Assembly: GCF_001854805.1 (NCBI RefSeq) | Contig: NZ_MBLO01000220.1 | Span: 98,832-162,831 of the forward strand | Direction of reading: 5' to 3' | DNA length: 64,000 nucleotides | From: Pseudofrankia coriaricola | Lineage (GTDB): Bacteria; Actinomycetota; Actinomycetes; Frankiales; Frankiaceae | Part shown: one piece after another, positions 8,250 to 16,929 of the stretch | Layout of the letters: the number at the start of each line of letters is the position of its first letter | How positions within the stretch are numbered: position 1 is the stretch's first letter | Position numbers and translations under genes: made by a program | The notes under the pieces: generated by a model | What the model saw: the letters and a program-made list of their open reading frames with translations, nothing else | Database searches by the model: none | What the model was told of the DNA's origin: nothing

Positions 8250-8777
8250 ATGACCGCCCGGTTCCCGGACACAGCCCCCGGCCATGGTTCCCGCGACGCG
8301 GTCGGTCTGCTGTTCGCCGAGCACCGGCTCGGGCTGTTGCGGCTCGGGGTGCTGCTGCTCGGTGACCAGCGCGCGGCCGAGGACGTCGTCCAGGACGCGT
8401 TCATCGGGCTGCTGCGGCACTGGCCGCGGCTGCGCGACCCGGAGCGAGCGGTGGCGTACCTGCGCGCGAGCGTCGTCAACCGCGGGCGCAGCCAGCTGCG
8501 CCGCCGGGCGGTGGCGCGCCGCGTCGGGGTGCGCTACGAGCCACCGGTCTGGTCGGCGGAGTCGGCCGTGCTGCTCGGTGAGGACCGGCGGGCGGTGCTT
8601 GCCGCGGTGCGCCGGCTGCCGCCGCGCCGCCAGATCGTCCTCGTCCTGCGCTACTACCTCGACCTCGGCGACGACGAGATCGCCGAGACGCTCGGCATCG
8701 CACCCGCCACCGTCCGGTCCACCGCCACCAGGGCACTGCGCGCGCTCGGCGACCTGCTCGGCGAGGAGGAAGCATGA
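8250..8777 (+). CDS. ECF-type sigma-70 factor (SigE-like family)
   Basis: A 175-aa protein; ATG 8250 is preferred over the in-frame upstream start at 8094 because the extension is low complexity. Region 2 is visible as RAAEDVVQDAFIGLLRHWPR and region 4 as DLGDDEIAETLGIAPATVRS, followed by a final helix. The layout matches the small actinobacterial SigE-like sigma factors. It would direct RNA polymerase to a small regulon. Its stop overlaps the next gene by ATGA (8774-8777), and that gene encodes a membrane protein that may act as its anti-sigma factor. Confidence 0.88.
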   Translation: MTARFPDTAPGHGSRDAVGLLFAEHRLGLLRLGVLLLGDQRAAEDVVQDAFIGLLRHWPRLRDPERAVAYLRASVVNRGRSQLRRRAVARRVGVRYEPPVWSAESAVLLGEDRRAVLAAVRRLPPRRQIVLVLRYYLDLGDDEIAETLGIAPATVRSTATRALRALGDLLGEEEA

Positions 8778-10060
8778 CCGCCCTGGAGGACCGCCTGCGC
8801 AACGCCTTCGCCGCCGTCGCCGAGATCGTGACTGCCGACGACCTGGCCTTCGAGCCGGACCGGGCGCTGCCCGGCCGTCGGGCCCACGCGCGCCCGGGCG
8901 AACGGGCCGGCGACGGCGCCGGGCCGAAGCGGCGGATCGCGCCGGCGCTGGTCGTGGGGGTCATCCTGCTCGTCGTCGTCGGCGTGGTGCTGCTGCCGCG
9001 GTTGGCGCGGCACACGTCCGTCACCCCGGCTGGGGTCACCGTCACCGTGGCGCCGTCCGCCTCCCCCGGCCCTTCGGTCTCCGCCACCGGTGCGGACGTG
9101 CTCCCCGACCGGTACCTCGTCGCCCTGGAGTTGGGCGACACCGGCGTCCGGAGCCCCCAGCTGACCGTCCGCGACGCGCGGAGCCGCTCGGTCACCGCGA
9201 CGCCGGCACCGCCGGACGGGATCGAGTGGAAGGCCGTCGCGGCTGCGCAGCCCGGGACGTTCTACCTGCTCGGCGACGACCTGCGCGCGCATCCGTCCTG
9301 GTGGCTGTACCGGTTGGTGCTCGGCCCGGCTGGCCGCGTCGCGTCGATCAACCGGCTGGACGCCGTGCACGTCCCGGTGGTTCCCGAACCCTGGCTCGCC
9401 GTCTCACCGGACGGCCGCCGCCTCGCACTCCCGGCCGAGTACGCCCCGGCGAGCCTGGACGCGCCGCCCGCCATGGGCATCCAGATCGTCGACGTCGCGA
9501 TCGGGGGGGTCGAGAGAGAGTTCCCCAACAGCGTCCGCGGGTATCTGACCGATCTTAGCTGGGCGGACGACGGGCGCCATCTTGCCTTCCAGATCGACGC
9601 GCTCCTGCATCCGGAGCAGCCGGTACCGGCGAACCCGTCGTCGCGGGCCGGGCTGTGGATCCTCGACACGAGTACCCACAGCACCCTGTTCGAGGGCTCC
9701 AGGCAGCCGGTCACCGGCCAGCAGGCCCACGACGAGGGCTACATCAGCCCGGTCCTCAGCCCGGACGGCACCCGGATCTTCGTGATCAGCAGGCACGCGG
9801 TCGCCGACGGTGGACTGGCGCCGACCCGTGTCGTCGAGCTGGACGCGGCCACGGGTCGTCAGCTGCGCGTCCTGCTCACCCACCCGGTCCCGGCGACGAC
9901 CTGGATGATCTCGGAGCTCGCGCTGGACCCCAGCGGGCGCTGGCTGGTCGCCTGGGGCGGCGGCGACCAAGGCCTCACCGTCGTGGACGCCGCGACCGGA
10001 CACACCACTCGATTCGCGCGCCTGAGCCTGGCCGGCTATGGCGCCCTGGTCACCTGGTAA
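8774..10060 (+). CDS. One-TM protein with predicted extracytoplasmic beta-propeller; possible anti-sigma factor
   Basis: A 428-aa protein coupled to the sigma-factor gene by an ATGA overlap. A roughly 54-residue cytoplasmic N-terminus begins MTALEDRLRNAFAAVAEIVT and is followed by one membrane helix (about residues 55-76). A Thr/Ser/Pro linker leads to a large outer domain with repeated blade-like segments such as LAVSPDGRRLALPAEY, LSWADDGRHLAFQID and LALDPSGRWLVAWGG, which look like TolB/WD40 blades. Short N-terminal tails on membrane proteins next to ECF sigma genes are often anti-sigma domains; here that is inference, since no ZAS motif (HxxxCxxC) is present. Confidence 0.75.
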   Translation: MTALEDRLRNAFAAVAEIVTADDLAFEPDRALPGRRAHARPGERAGDGAGPKRRIAPALVVGVILLVVVGVVLLPRLARHTSVTPAGVTVTVAPSASPGPSVSATGADVLPDRYLVALELGDTGVRSPQLTVRDARSRSVTATPAPPDGIEWKAVAAAQPGTFYLLGDDLRAHPSWWLYRLVLGPAGRVASINRLDAVHVPVVPEPWLAVSPDGRRLALPAEYAPASLDAPPAMGIQIVDVAIGGVEREFPNSVRGYLTDLSWADDGRHLAFQIDALLHPEQPVPANPSSRAGLWILDTSTHSTLFEGSRQPVTGQQAHDEGYISPVLSPDGTRIFVISRHAVADGGLAPTRVVELDAATGRQLRVLLTHPVPATTWMISELALDPSGRWLVAWGGGDQGLTVVDAATGHTTRFARLSLAGYGALVTW

Positions 10061-10074
10061 CGAGGGAGAGAGCC

Positions 10075-11235
10075 GTGGAAATGCCGGTCACCGGAAACAT
10101 CTCGCCGGGAGACGCCGCGGATCGCCGGGAGGGACACCTTCCCATGCGATCGCCTGCCCATCGCCCGGGCCGGAAAGGACGCGCGTGTTGGCTCATACCC
10201 GTAGCCATCGCGGCGTCGCTTCTGCTCGCCGCCGGTGCCGGACCACTGGCAAACGGGCTCCAGCGCGGGAAGGAACTCACCGCCTCGGTTTCACCCGCCG
10301 TGTCGCCGGCGCGCTCCTTCGTAACCCTCAATAGGGGTGGAAGCGACCAGGACAAGGCGTTTGAGGAGGTCGCGGTCCGCGACTCCCTGTCGGGGGAGGT
10401 GACGGCGACGGTGCCACCACCCGCCAACGACTCCTGGTGGGGGGTGTCGGCCGCCGCGGCCAACCCGCGGACGTTCTTCCTCCTCGCTACGGACTCCGCC
10501 TGGAAGGCACATGTCTTCCGGCTGACCGTCGACACCGACGGCGCGGTGGCGTCGCTGATCCCCATCGATACCGTCAGAGACCGAGGCATCTCGGTGTTCG
10601 CCGTATCGCCGGACGGTGGCCGGATCGCATTCCAACGGGAGGCCGCGAGCTCGACCGGCACTCCCACCGGTGCCGGCGTCGACGTCATCGACGTCGGCGA
10701 CGGAAGCGTCACGACCTTCACGACGGACAGAGGCATCGTCAATAGCTTCAGCTGGTCCGCCGACGGCCGCTCGCTCGCCTTCCAGCTCAACGTCGTGGGC
10801 GCCGCGACATCGTTGGACCAGGCTGGGCTATGGATTCTTGACACGACCCGCGCCGGAGGCGACCTGTTGGCCGGCTCGCGCCAAGTCAACCTCGATCATC
10901 AGCAAGACGACGAGCGTTACCAGACGCCGCTGCTGAGCGCGGACGGTGACAGGTTCTACGTTCCCACGTCCCGGCCCGATCATGGGGGTGTGGAAAAGCG
11001 CCTTCTCGAGTTCGACGTGGCCACGGGCAGGCAGCTACGCGTTCTGTGGGAGGGGCACCACGAGTACTCGGCCCTCGATGGATCCGGGGACGGCAGCACG
11101 CTCGCGCTCGACCCGAGCGGGACGATGCTGATGCTGAACGATGCCGGCCTCGCTGTGTACCGCATCGACCTCGCCACCGGCAACGCCGCGCGCATTCCCC
11201 TGAGTCGCGGCCACCCCGCCATCCTGGCCTGGTAG
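10075..11235 (+). CDS. One-TM beta-propeller protein, paralogue of the preceding gene
   Basis: A 386-aa protein. GTG 10075 is chosen because GAGGGAGA lies 5 nt before it; ATG 10081 is the alternative. It has a basic N-terminus, one membrane helix (WLIPVAIAASLLLAAGAG, about residues 36-57), then blade-like repeats: VFAVSPDGGRIAFQRE, FSWSADGRSLAFQLN, GLWILDTT, ATGRQLRVLWEG. The same phrases occur in the preceding protein, so the two arose by tandem duplication. Here the N-terminal tail is different and shorter, so it may have lost any contact with the sigma factor. Confidence 0.75.
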   Translation: MEMPVTGNISPGDAADRREGHLPMRSPAHRPGRKGRACWLIPVAIAASLLLAAGAGPLANGLQRGKELTASVSPAVSPARSFVTLNRGGSDQDKAFEEVAVRDSLSGEVTATVPPPANDSWWGVSAAAANPRTFFLLATDSAWKAHVFRLTVDTDGAVASLIPIDTVRDRGISVFAVSPDGGRIAFQREAASSTGTPTGAGVDVIDVGDGSVTTFTTDRGIVNSFSWSADGRSLAFQLNVVGAATSLDQAGLWILDTTRAGGDLLAGSRQVNLDHQQDDERYQTPLLSADGDRFYVPTSRPDHGGVEKRLLEFDVATGRQLRVLWEGHHEYSALDGSGDGSTLALDPSGTMLMLNDAGLAVYRIDLATGNAARIPLSRGHPAILAW

Positions 11236-11333
11236 GCAGCACCTCCTTGCCGGCGGGCCAGCAGCTGGCCGACTCTCATCGGCCCTCCCGCGGGCGGCCG
11301 GCCCGGCGCGGCCGGGGGGCACCGGCCCATCTC

Positions 11334-11374
11334 GGCAGGCCCGGCACGTCACGGGACGACGTGCCGGGCCTGCC
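11334..11374. terminator. Bidirectional terminator between convergent genes
   Basis: A perfect 17-bp stem (11334-11350 with 11358-11374) and 7-nt loop, midway between the propeller gene (stop 11235) and the convergent substrate-binding gene (stop 11393). Confidence 0.8.
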
Positions 11375-11392
11375 CAGCGGCCCGGCCCAGGG

Positions 11393-12757
11393 TCAGCGGA
11401 TGGGGACGGTGGCGCCGCAGGCCAGCGGCTGGACGACCTCGTAGTGGCCGGCGACGAGGCGGACGGCGGAGCCGCAGGGGGTCGGGACGTTGTGGTTGAG
11501 CGGCCAGCGGCTCTCGGCGACCGCGCCGGGGACCTCGTAGGTGTAGCCGCCGCCGTTGAGCAGCTTGAGCAACGAGGTGGCGGTGAGGTTCGGGCCGGCC
11601 TTCTCGGCCGCGGTCAGGAAGAAGTCGGCCGACCAGTAGCCGGCCATCGCCGTTAGGCTGATCTTCTGGTTCGGGGCGTACCTGGCGAAGTCCTTCTTCA
11701 GCTGGTCGAGGCCAGGCGAGGAGGTCGACGACTCCAGCGGCGCCCACTGCAGGTAGGTGAGCGAATCCTTGAAGGACGCGAAGCCGGCCAGGCGCGGGTC
11801 GTAGCCGACCTGGTTGACGATCTCACCGGTGAAGCCGGCGGCGCGCAGCGCCTCGGTGAGTTTCAGGGTGGACGGGAAGGACAGGCTCAGAACCATGATG
11901 TCCGGCGGGGCGCCCTTGTTGGACGTCATGATGGCGCTGACGATCGGGGTCGCGTCGTTCACGCCGCTGGTCGGCGCCGAGGCCTCGGCATAGGTCACCT
12001 TCAGGCCGGCGAGCCCCAGCGTGCGCTTGTAGACCTCGACGCCCTCGCGGGCGGAGTCGTTGTCGGAACCGAGCACCGCGGCGGTTCTGCCCGCCGGGCT
12101 GCCGCCGAGGACCGCGCTGGTGAGCATTCCGGTCACGCTCGGGACGGACTTACGGTCGGTCTGCAGCAGGCAGCCGGTGAAGGCGAAACCGAGCGCGGAG
12201 TCGCACATCGCCGTGTTAGTGCCCCAGCCGAAGAACGGGATCGCGGCCTTGCACAGCGGGTCGAGGAAGTTCGGGAACGTCGAAATGGTCGGGACGACGG
12301 CGAAGACCTGGTCACGCTCGGCGAGGCTCTGCGCGAGCTGCACCGAGCGGCCCGGGTCGGTCCCGTCGTCCTTGGTGCCAATATAATTGATCTTGCGACC
12401 GTTGACGCCACCCTCGTCGTTCGCCCGTTTGAAGCGGACCTCGGCGCCGACCTCGGCGCCGCCCAGGGCCGTGCCGCCGGGGGCGGTGAGGCTCACCAGC
12501 CCACCCACCTTGATCTCGGTGGCGGTGATGCCGCGGTTCGGGTCGGGAGAGGCGTCCGCGCAGCGCAGGCCGGCCGCGTCGACCTTCACTCCGCCGTCGT
12601 TCCAGCCCGTCGTGGCACCCGGTTGGAAGGCCTTCGGGTCGACCGTCGGCGCCGCGGACGCCGCGGCGCCACCGCCACCGCCACCACCGCCACCGCCACA
12701 GGCGGTAACGCATAACAGGCCGGCCGCCGCCACCGCGGCAATACCAGATAATCGCAT
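11393..12757 (-). CDS. Substrate-binding lipoprotein of a branched-chain amino acid-type ABC importer
   Basis: A 454-aa protein from ATG 12757. It has a lipoprotein signal peptide with lipobox VTAC, directly followed by a run of ten Gly, then an Ala/Ser linker. The mature domain opens with ITATEIKVGGLVSLTAPGG and GGVNGRKINYIGTKDDG, typical of LivK-like folds. It is a clear paralogue of the protein at 24583-25950 (shared INYIGT, AGYWSADFFL, KLLNGGGYTYEVPGA). It should bind an unknown small molecule outside the membrane. No transporter core is nearby. A bidirectional terminator follows. Confidence 0.92.
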   Translation of the reverse strand: MRLSGIAAVAAAGLLCVTACGGGGGGGGGGAAASAAPTVDPKAFQPGATTGWNDGGVKVDAAGLRCADASPDPNRGITATEIKVGGLVSLTAPGGTALGGAEVGAEVRFKRANDEGGVNGRKINYIGTKDDGTDPGRSVQLAQSLAERDQVFAVVPTISTFPNFLDPLCKAAIPFFGWGTNTAMCDSALGFAFTGCLLQTDRKSVPSVTGMLTSAVLGGSPAGRTAAVLGSDNDSAREGVEVYKRTLGLAGLKVTYAEASAPTSGVNDATPIVSAIMTSNKGAPPDIMVLSLSFPSTLKLTEALRAAGFTGEIVNQVGYDPRLAGFASFKDSLTYLQWAPLESSTSSPGLDQLKKDFARYAPNQKISLTAMAGYWSADFFLTAAEKAGPNLTATSLLKLLNGGGYTYEVPGAVAESRWPLNHNVPTPCGSAVRLVAGHYEVVQPLACGATVPIR

Positions 12758-12851
12758 AGGAATACCTCACCCTCACGACAAAGAAACGCACGCCCACATC
12801 GCGTACGCATTTCCTCATCCGAGGGTGACACGGCTCACATTGCTTAGCAAG

Positions 12852-13736
12852 TCAGTCCGCTTCTGACGTCTTCCCCGTTTTTCCGGAACCAACGGAACCA
12901 TCGGGTCCGGCTGGGCCAGCGGTTTGGGCGGAACCGCTGGAACTGTCGGTCACGGCGGCCTTCACAGCGGCCAGGGCGTCGCGGCGGAAACGGGTTGCGG
13001 CCTCGGTGTGGGCGGCCAGGGCGGTGAGCTCGGTGCCGGCGCGGATGGCGGCGCGGGCGCCCCAGACGTCGAAGGCCCGGTGGACGGAACGCTTGTTGAT
13101 CTGGGTCAGCTCGCTGGGGATGCCGGCGACGCGGACCGCGATCGCGAGCACCTCTTCCGCCAGCCGGTCGGCCGGGTAGGCGCGGTTGGCGAAGCCGATG
13201 CGGGCGGCCTCGATGCCGTCGACGGCATCGCCGGTGAGCATCAGCTCCATCGCGCGGCGCAGGCCGAGCAGCACCGTGTGGTACTGCCAGTCCGGCGGGC
13301 TCGCCACCCGGACCACCGGGTAGCTGATGCGCGCGTCCTCGGCCACATAGACCAGGTCGCAGGCGGAGGCAAGCTCCGTCGCGCCGGCGATCGCGTAGCC
13401 GTGGATCTGGGCGATCACCGGCTTGGCCAGGTCCCAGAGGCTGAACCAGGTCTCGCCCGCCTGCCGCGCCCACTGGCCATCGCCCGGCGCCGAGTAGAAC
13501 GGTGGGTCGGCCATGAGCGGGGATCCAAGGTCGTAGCCGGCGGAGAAACACGGGCCCGCGCCACGGACGATGCTGACCCGCACGCCCGGGTCGTTGTCAT
13601 GCGCCCGCAACGCGTCGAGCAGCTCGGTGCGCAACGGGGTCGAGATGGCGTTGCGTTTCTCCGGCCTGTTCAGCGTGATCCGGCGGACGCCGTCCGCCGG
13701 GGTGTCGACCAGCAGAAACTCGTAGTCGGCGGTCAC
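12852..13736 (-). CDS. Enoyl-CoA hydratase/isomerase (crotonase) family protein
   Basis: A 294-aa protein. Its GTG start at 13736 overlaps the LLM stop (GTGA), so it is the last gene of a three-gene coupled operon. The fold is recognisable: ITLNRPEKRNAIS, the oxyanion-hole segment GPCFSAGYDL and IHGYAIAGATELASACD. Glu121 sits at the first catalytic position. The second (usually Glu in a PEV motif) is Val141 in YPVVRV. Loss of one Glu suggests it is not a simple hydratase and may act as an isomerase, hydrolase or lyase on an acyl-CoA. The C-terminus is Ser/Gly-rich. Confidence 0.88.
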   Translation of the reverse strand: MTADYEFLLVDTPADGVRRITLNRPEKRNAISTPLRTELLDALRAHDNDPGVRVSIVRGAGPCFSAGYDLGSPLMADPPFYSAPGDGQWARQAGETWFSLWDLAKPVIAQIHGYAIAGATELASACDLVYVAEDARISYPVVRVASPPDWQYHTVLLGLRRAMELMLTGDAVDGIEAARIGFANRAYPADRLAEEVLAIAVRVAGIPSELTQINKRSVHRAFDVWGARAAIRAGTELTALAAHTEAATRFRRDALAAVKAAVTDSSSGSAQTAGPAGPDGSVGSGKTGKTSEAD

Positions 13737-14857
13737 CGGCCGTCTCCCGCCGGTGATCCTGGGGACAACGTCCTCCGGAGGTGCGAAGGAAGATTATTTT
13801 CGCGCGCCCTTTGGCCCTCTAGGTCGCTCACCAGGTCTCTCGTGCCGGCGAGGTCGGCCATCAGCTCCAGCGCCTCGGGCTGGTGGGCATCGATGATGAC
13901 CCCGGTGATGCCGGGCGAGACGTAGTCGGTCTCCCAGCGCGTCCGGATCCGGGCCGGCGAGCCGAGCAGGGCGGTCTGCTCCAGGTACTCGTCCGGAACG
14001 GCCGCCATCGCTTCCTCCTTGCGCCCGGCGCGCCAGAGTTCGCCGATGCGGTCGGCGGCCGCGGCGAAGCCGCGGCGGGCCATCGCGTCGCGGTGGTAGT
14101 TGTGCGTCGCGCTGCCCATCCCGCCGACGTACATGGCGGTCAGCGGGCGCATCGCGTCGAGCGCGCCGCGTACGTCGTCGGTGATCCGCACGGACGAGCC
14201 GGTGAACACGTCGAACCCGCCGCGCGCGGCCCGTTCCTGGACCGCCGGGGGCACGCCGTCCGGGCCGAGCCCCATCGGCAGCCAGCCGTCGCACAGGTCG
14301 GCGGCGAGCGCGGTGTTGCGCGGGCCGCCGGCGCCGAGCCAGATCGGGACCGGCGCCACCGGATGCATGATCGACTTCAGTGGCTTGCCCTGGCCGAGCG
14401 CGCCGGGGCCGGCATAGGGCAGCTGGATCTCCTCGCCGTCATGACGGAGCGGCTCCTCGCGGGCCAGCACCTTGCGCACGATCGTCACGTAGTCGCGAAG
14501 CCGGGCGTTCGGCCGTCCCCATGGCTGGCCGTACCAACCCTCGACGATCTGCGGCCCGGAAAGCCCGATCCCAAGGATCAGCCGGTTGCCGCCGGCCAGA
14601 GCGTCGATCGTCATCGCCTGCATCGCGAGCGTGGCCGGCGGTCGGGCGGCGAGTTGAACGACGGCGGTCCCCAGCCGGATCCGCTCGGTCTGGGCCGCGA
14701 GAAAGGCCAACGGCGTGAGTGCGTCGCTTCCGTACGCCTCGGCGGTCCAGACGGAGTGATAACCGAGGCGTTCCGCGTGGCGGACCTCGTCGACGGGCAC
14801 CGCGAGCCGGGCGGCCCGGTAAAGGCTGAGGCGCAGGCCAAGTTTGAGCACGGTCAA
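13733..14857 (-). CDS. LLM-class (F420-dependent type) oxidoreductase
   Basis: A 374-aa luciferase-like enzyme. I start at TTG 14857 because it overlaps the upstream stop as TTGA and follows GGGAGGGA by about 8 nt; GTG 14851 is the alternative. Visible motifs are LKLGLRLSLYRA, YHSVWTAEAYGSDALTP, RIRLGTAVVQLAARPPATLA and GNRLILGIGLSGPQIVEGWY, the signature of the F420-dependent group. It lies between a carboxyltransferase and a crotonase, so a role in oxidising an acyl-CoA-pathway intermediate is likely. Its stop overlaps the crotonase start. Confidence 0.88.
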   Translation of the reverse strand: MTVLKLGLRLSLYRAARLAVPVDEVRHAERLGYHSVWTAEAYGSDALTPLAFLAAQTERIRLGTAVVQLAARPPATLAMQAMTIDALAGGNRLILGIGLSGPQIVEGWYGQPWGRPNARLRDYVTIVRKVLAREEPLRHDGEEIQLPYAGPGALGQGKPLKSIMHPVAPVPIWLGAGGPRNTALAADLCDGWLPMGLGPDGVPPAVQERAARGGFDVFTGSSVRITDDVRGALDAMRPLTAMYVGGMGSATHNYHRDAMARRGFAAAADRIGELWRAGRKEEAMAAVPDEYLEQTALLGSPARIRTRWETDYVSPGITGVIIDAHQPEALELMADLAGTRDLVSDLEGQRARENNLPSHLRRTLSPGSPAGDGR

Positions 14858-16389
14858 GGCAGGATCCCTCCCGGCTGGGGCGGGCGGTTCACGCCCGCCC
14901 ACTCGCGGCCCTCGCTCAGCGCGAGGCCGACGAGCAGTGCGTTGCGCAGCTCGCGCGGGTCGATGACGTCGTCATAGGACAGCCGGGCGCCTCCGGTGAT
15001 GGATGACTTGGCCTGCTCGGCCGCGACCCGGGCCCGCTCCTCGGGATCCTCGATCTTGCTCGCCGTGGAGGAAGCGGGCAATGCGCCCAGCGTGATGGAC
15101 GGGAAGGCGAGCGTGAGGGTCTGGCCGTCGAACGGGTTCATCGCCATGATCGAGGAGCCGAAGCCGAACGCCTTGCGCAACGTCACGTGCAGCTTCGGCA
15201 CCGTGAGGCGATGCTGCACGGCGTACATCCGGGCCGCGTGGCGCAGGATGCCGGCGCGTTCGGCGGCGCTGCCGGCGAGAACACCGGGATTGTCGGCGAG
15301 AAAGACGCAGGGCAGGCCGAAGACGCCGGCCACCTGGAGGAAGTGGGCCACCTTGTCGGCCGCGTCGCTGTCGATCGCGCCGGCAAGCACGCTCGGGTCG
15401 TTGGCGACGACCGCCACGGCGTGGCCACCCAGATGAGCGAGGGTCGTGACGATGGATCGGCCGAAATCGGGCTGCACCTCGAGCAGCTCGCCGTCGTCGA
15501 CAATCGCCTCGAGCACCGGCCGAATCGCGTACGGGCGCCGCGGATCGGGCGGGATCAGCTCGAGCAGCTCATCGACGCGGCGCGGTCCGGCATCGGGGCC
15601 GTCCAGGCGGCGCGGCGGCGGCTCGGCGACGTTAAGCGGGAAGTAGGACAGATAGCGGCGGGCCAGCGCGATGGCCGCGCGGTCGTCCGCGACGACGTTG
15701 TGGACGACGCCGCTGGTGGTGACGGCGACGTCCGGGCCGCCGAGGTCCTCTTTGGTGATCACCTCGCCGGTGGCCGAACGCACGAGCGGCGGGCCAGCCG
15801 AGAAGATCGACGCGGTCTCCGTCATGACGACGAAGTCGCACAGCGGCGCCGTGAGCGCGCCATGGCCGGCCGAAGCGCCCAGCACCAGGCACACCATCGG
15901 CACCAGACCCGAAAGCTCGACCAAGCCACCAAGGTCGCCGGGCCGGCGGCCGGTCGCGCCCTCGGTGACCCGGTGGCCAGCGCCCTCGAGCATCATCACC
16001 AGTGGCACCCGCTCCTGGCGGGCGAGCTGGGTCAGCCGGTAACGCTTGTCGGCCGCGCCGGTGCCGATCGAGCCGCCGAGCACGGTGACGTCCTCGGCGC
16101 CGGCGAGCGCGGGGCGTCCGTCGATCCGCCCGGAGCCGGCGACGAACGCGTCGGCGGGGACCGGCGGGTCCTCGGTTCCCCCGACCAGGGCACCGATCTC
16201 GTAGAACGTGCCCGGGTCGAACAGCGCGGCGAGCCGCTGCCGGGCGTTAAGCCGGCCGCGCTGGGCCTGCCGGACGAGCCGGGCCTCGCCGCCCATCCCG
16301 AGCGCCACCGCCTTGCGGCGTCCGATCTCGGCGAGCGCCGGACCCCATCCCCCTAAGCCGTCCGCCCCGTCCGAGTCATCGCCGCCCAC
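14854..16389 (-). CDS. Acyl-CoA carboxylase carboxyltransferase (beta) subunit
   Basis: About 511 aa with start at GTG 16389; the frame remains open to 16494, but that extension lacks family character. Both crotonase-like halves are present. The first has GRLNARQRLAALFDPG, GGSIGTGAADKRYRL, MMLEGAGHRVTEGATG and SAGHGALTAP. The second has VVANDPSVLAGAIDSDAADK, FLADNPGVLAGSAAE and KAFGFGSSIMAMNPF. The enzyme moves CO2 from carboxybiotin to an acyl-CoA. No biotin carboxylase/carrier gene is in the window, so the alpha subunit must be encoded elsewhere. First gene of the operon running to 12852. Confidence 0.9.
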   Translation of the reverse strand: MGGDDSDGADGLGGWGPALAEIGRRKAVALGMGGEARLVRQAQRGRLNARQRLAALFDPGTFYEIGALVGGTEDPPVPADAFVAGSGRIDGRPALAGAEDVTVLGGSIGTGAADKRYRLTQLARQERVPLVMMLEGAGHRVTEGATGRRPGDLGGLVELSGLVPMVCLVLGASAGHGALTAPLCDFVVMTETASIFSAGPPLVRSATGEVITKEDLGGPDVAVTTSGVVHNVVADDRAAIALARRYLSYFPLNVAEPPPRRLDGPDAGPRRVDELLELIPPDPRRPYAIRPVLEAIVDDGELLEVQPDFGRSIVTTLAHLGGHAVAVVANDPSVLAGAIDSDAADKVAHFLQVAGVFGLPCVFLADNPGVLAGSAAERAGILRHAARMYAVQHRLTVPKLHVTLRKAFGFGSSIMAMNPFDGQTLTLAFPSITLGALPASSTASKIEDPEERARVAAEQAKSSITGGARLSYDDVIDPRELRNALLVGLALSEGREWAGVNRPPQPGGILP

Positions 16390-16511
16390 CCGACCACAAT
16401 ATGGAACCTTGTTTCTCTGCCGCAAGGGTTCGGGCCGATGACCACTTATGCAGGTGTTTGCGTCGGCAGCACCGTCGTTAGAATTTCGTTCCATCGTCGC
16501 CAGGCCGCCAG

Positions 16512-16727
16512 GAGTGCATCGCCCCCGGGCTCATCGACACCCCGATCTACGGCGAAGGCCCGGGCTCCGCTGCGTTCAAGGACAAGCTGAAGCGCGACGT
16601 CCTCTTCCCGCACCGCCTCGGCACCGCGGACGAGTTCGCCTCCCTGGCCGTCGAGCTGCTCACCAACAGCTACCTGAACGCCCAGGTCATCCGCATCGAC
16701 GCCGGCGCCCGCCTCCAGCCCAAGTAG
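16512..16727 (+). pseudogene. 3' remnant of a short-chain dehydrogenase gene
   Basis: A 71-codon piece ending at TAG 16725-16727 reads ECIAPGLIDTPIYGEG, then LFPHRLGTADEFASLAVELL and a closing NAQVIRIDAGARLQPK. This is the C-terminal end of the 3-hydroxyacyl-CoA dehydrogenase type II (HSD10-like) group of SDRs. No Rossmann nucleotide-binding motif or YxxxK precedes it in any frame, so the first two thirds are missing. It lies next to a three-copy 8-bp repeat and a toxin-antitoxin locus, which suggests a rearrangement boundary. Confidence 0.72.
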
Positions 16728-16828
16728 GACGGGCGCCCGCACGCCCCAGTGCTCCCTTCCGGATCGTCGAGGCGCCGACTTTCCTGCCGGGAGACCGGAG
16801 GCAACGTTCACGCCCCCTCACGCGACAC

Positions 16829-16852
16829 GCCGACTTGCCGACTTGCCGACTT
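16829..16852 (+). repeat. Three tandem copies of GCCGACTT
   Basis: Perfect 8-bp tandem repeat (16829-16836, 16837-16844, 16845-16852) between the SDR remnant and the antitoxin operator. Confidence 0.9.
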
Positions 16853-16884
16853 GCCCCGAATTGACCTTTTCGGTTGACGCAACT

Positions 16885-16909
16885 ACTGTCGTAGTCGACA
16901 GTGTCGTAG
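16885..16909 (+). promoter_or_regulatory. Candidate autoregulatory operator of the toxin-antitoxin pair
   Basis: ACTGTCG (16885-16891) and CGACAGT (16896-16902) form a perfect 7-bp inverted repeat with a 4-nt centre. TGTCGTAG also occurs twice (16887-16894, 16902-16909). The site lies about 10 nt upstream of the antitoxin ribosome-binding site, where VapBC-type complexes usually bind. Confidence 0.55.
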
Positions 16910-16929
16910 CCATCAGCCAGGAGGCGTGC

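Noticed and set aside
8774..8940. Classical zinc-binding anti-sigma domain
   Set aside because: No HxxxCxxC motif in the inner tail; anti-sigma function is only inferred from gene order.
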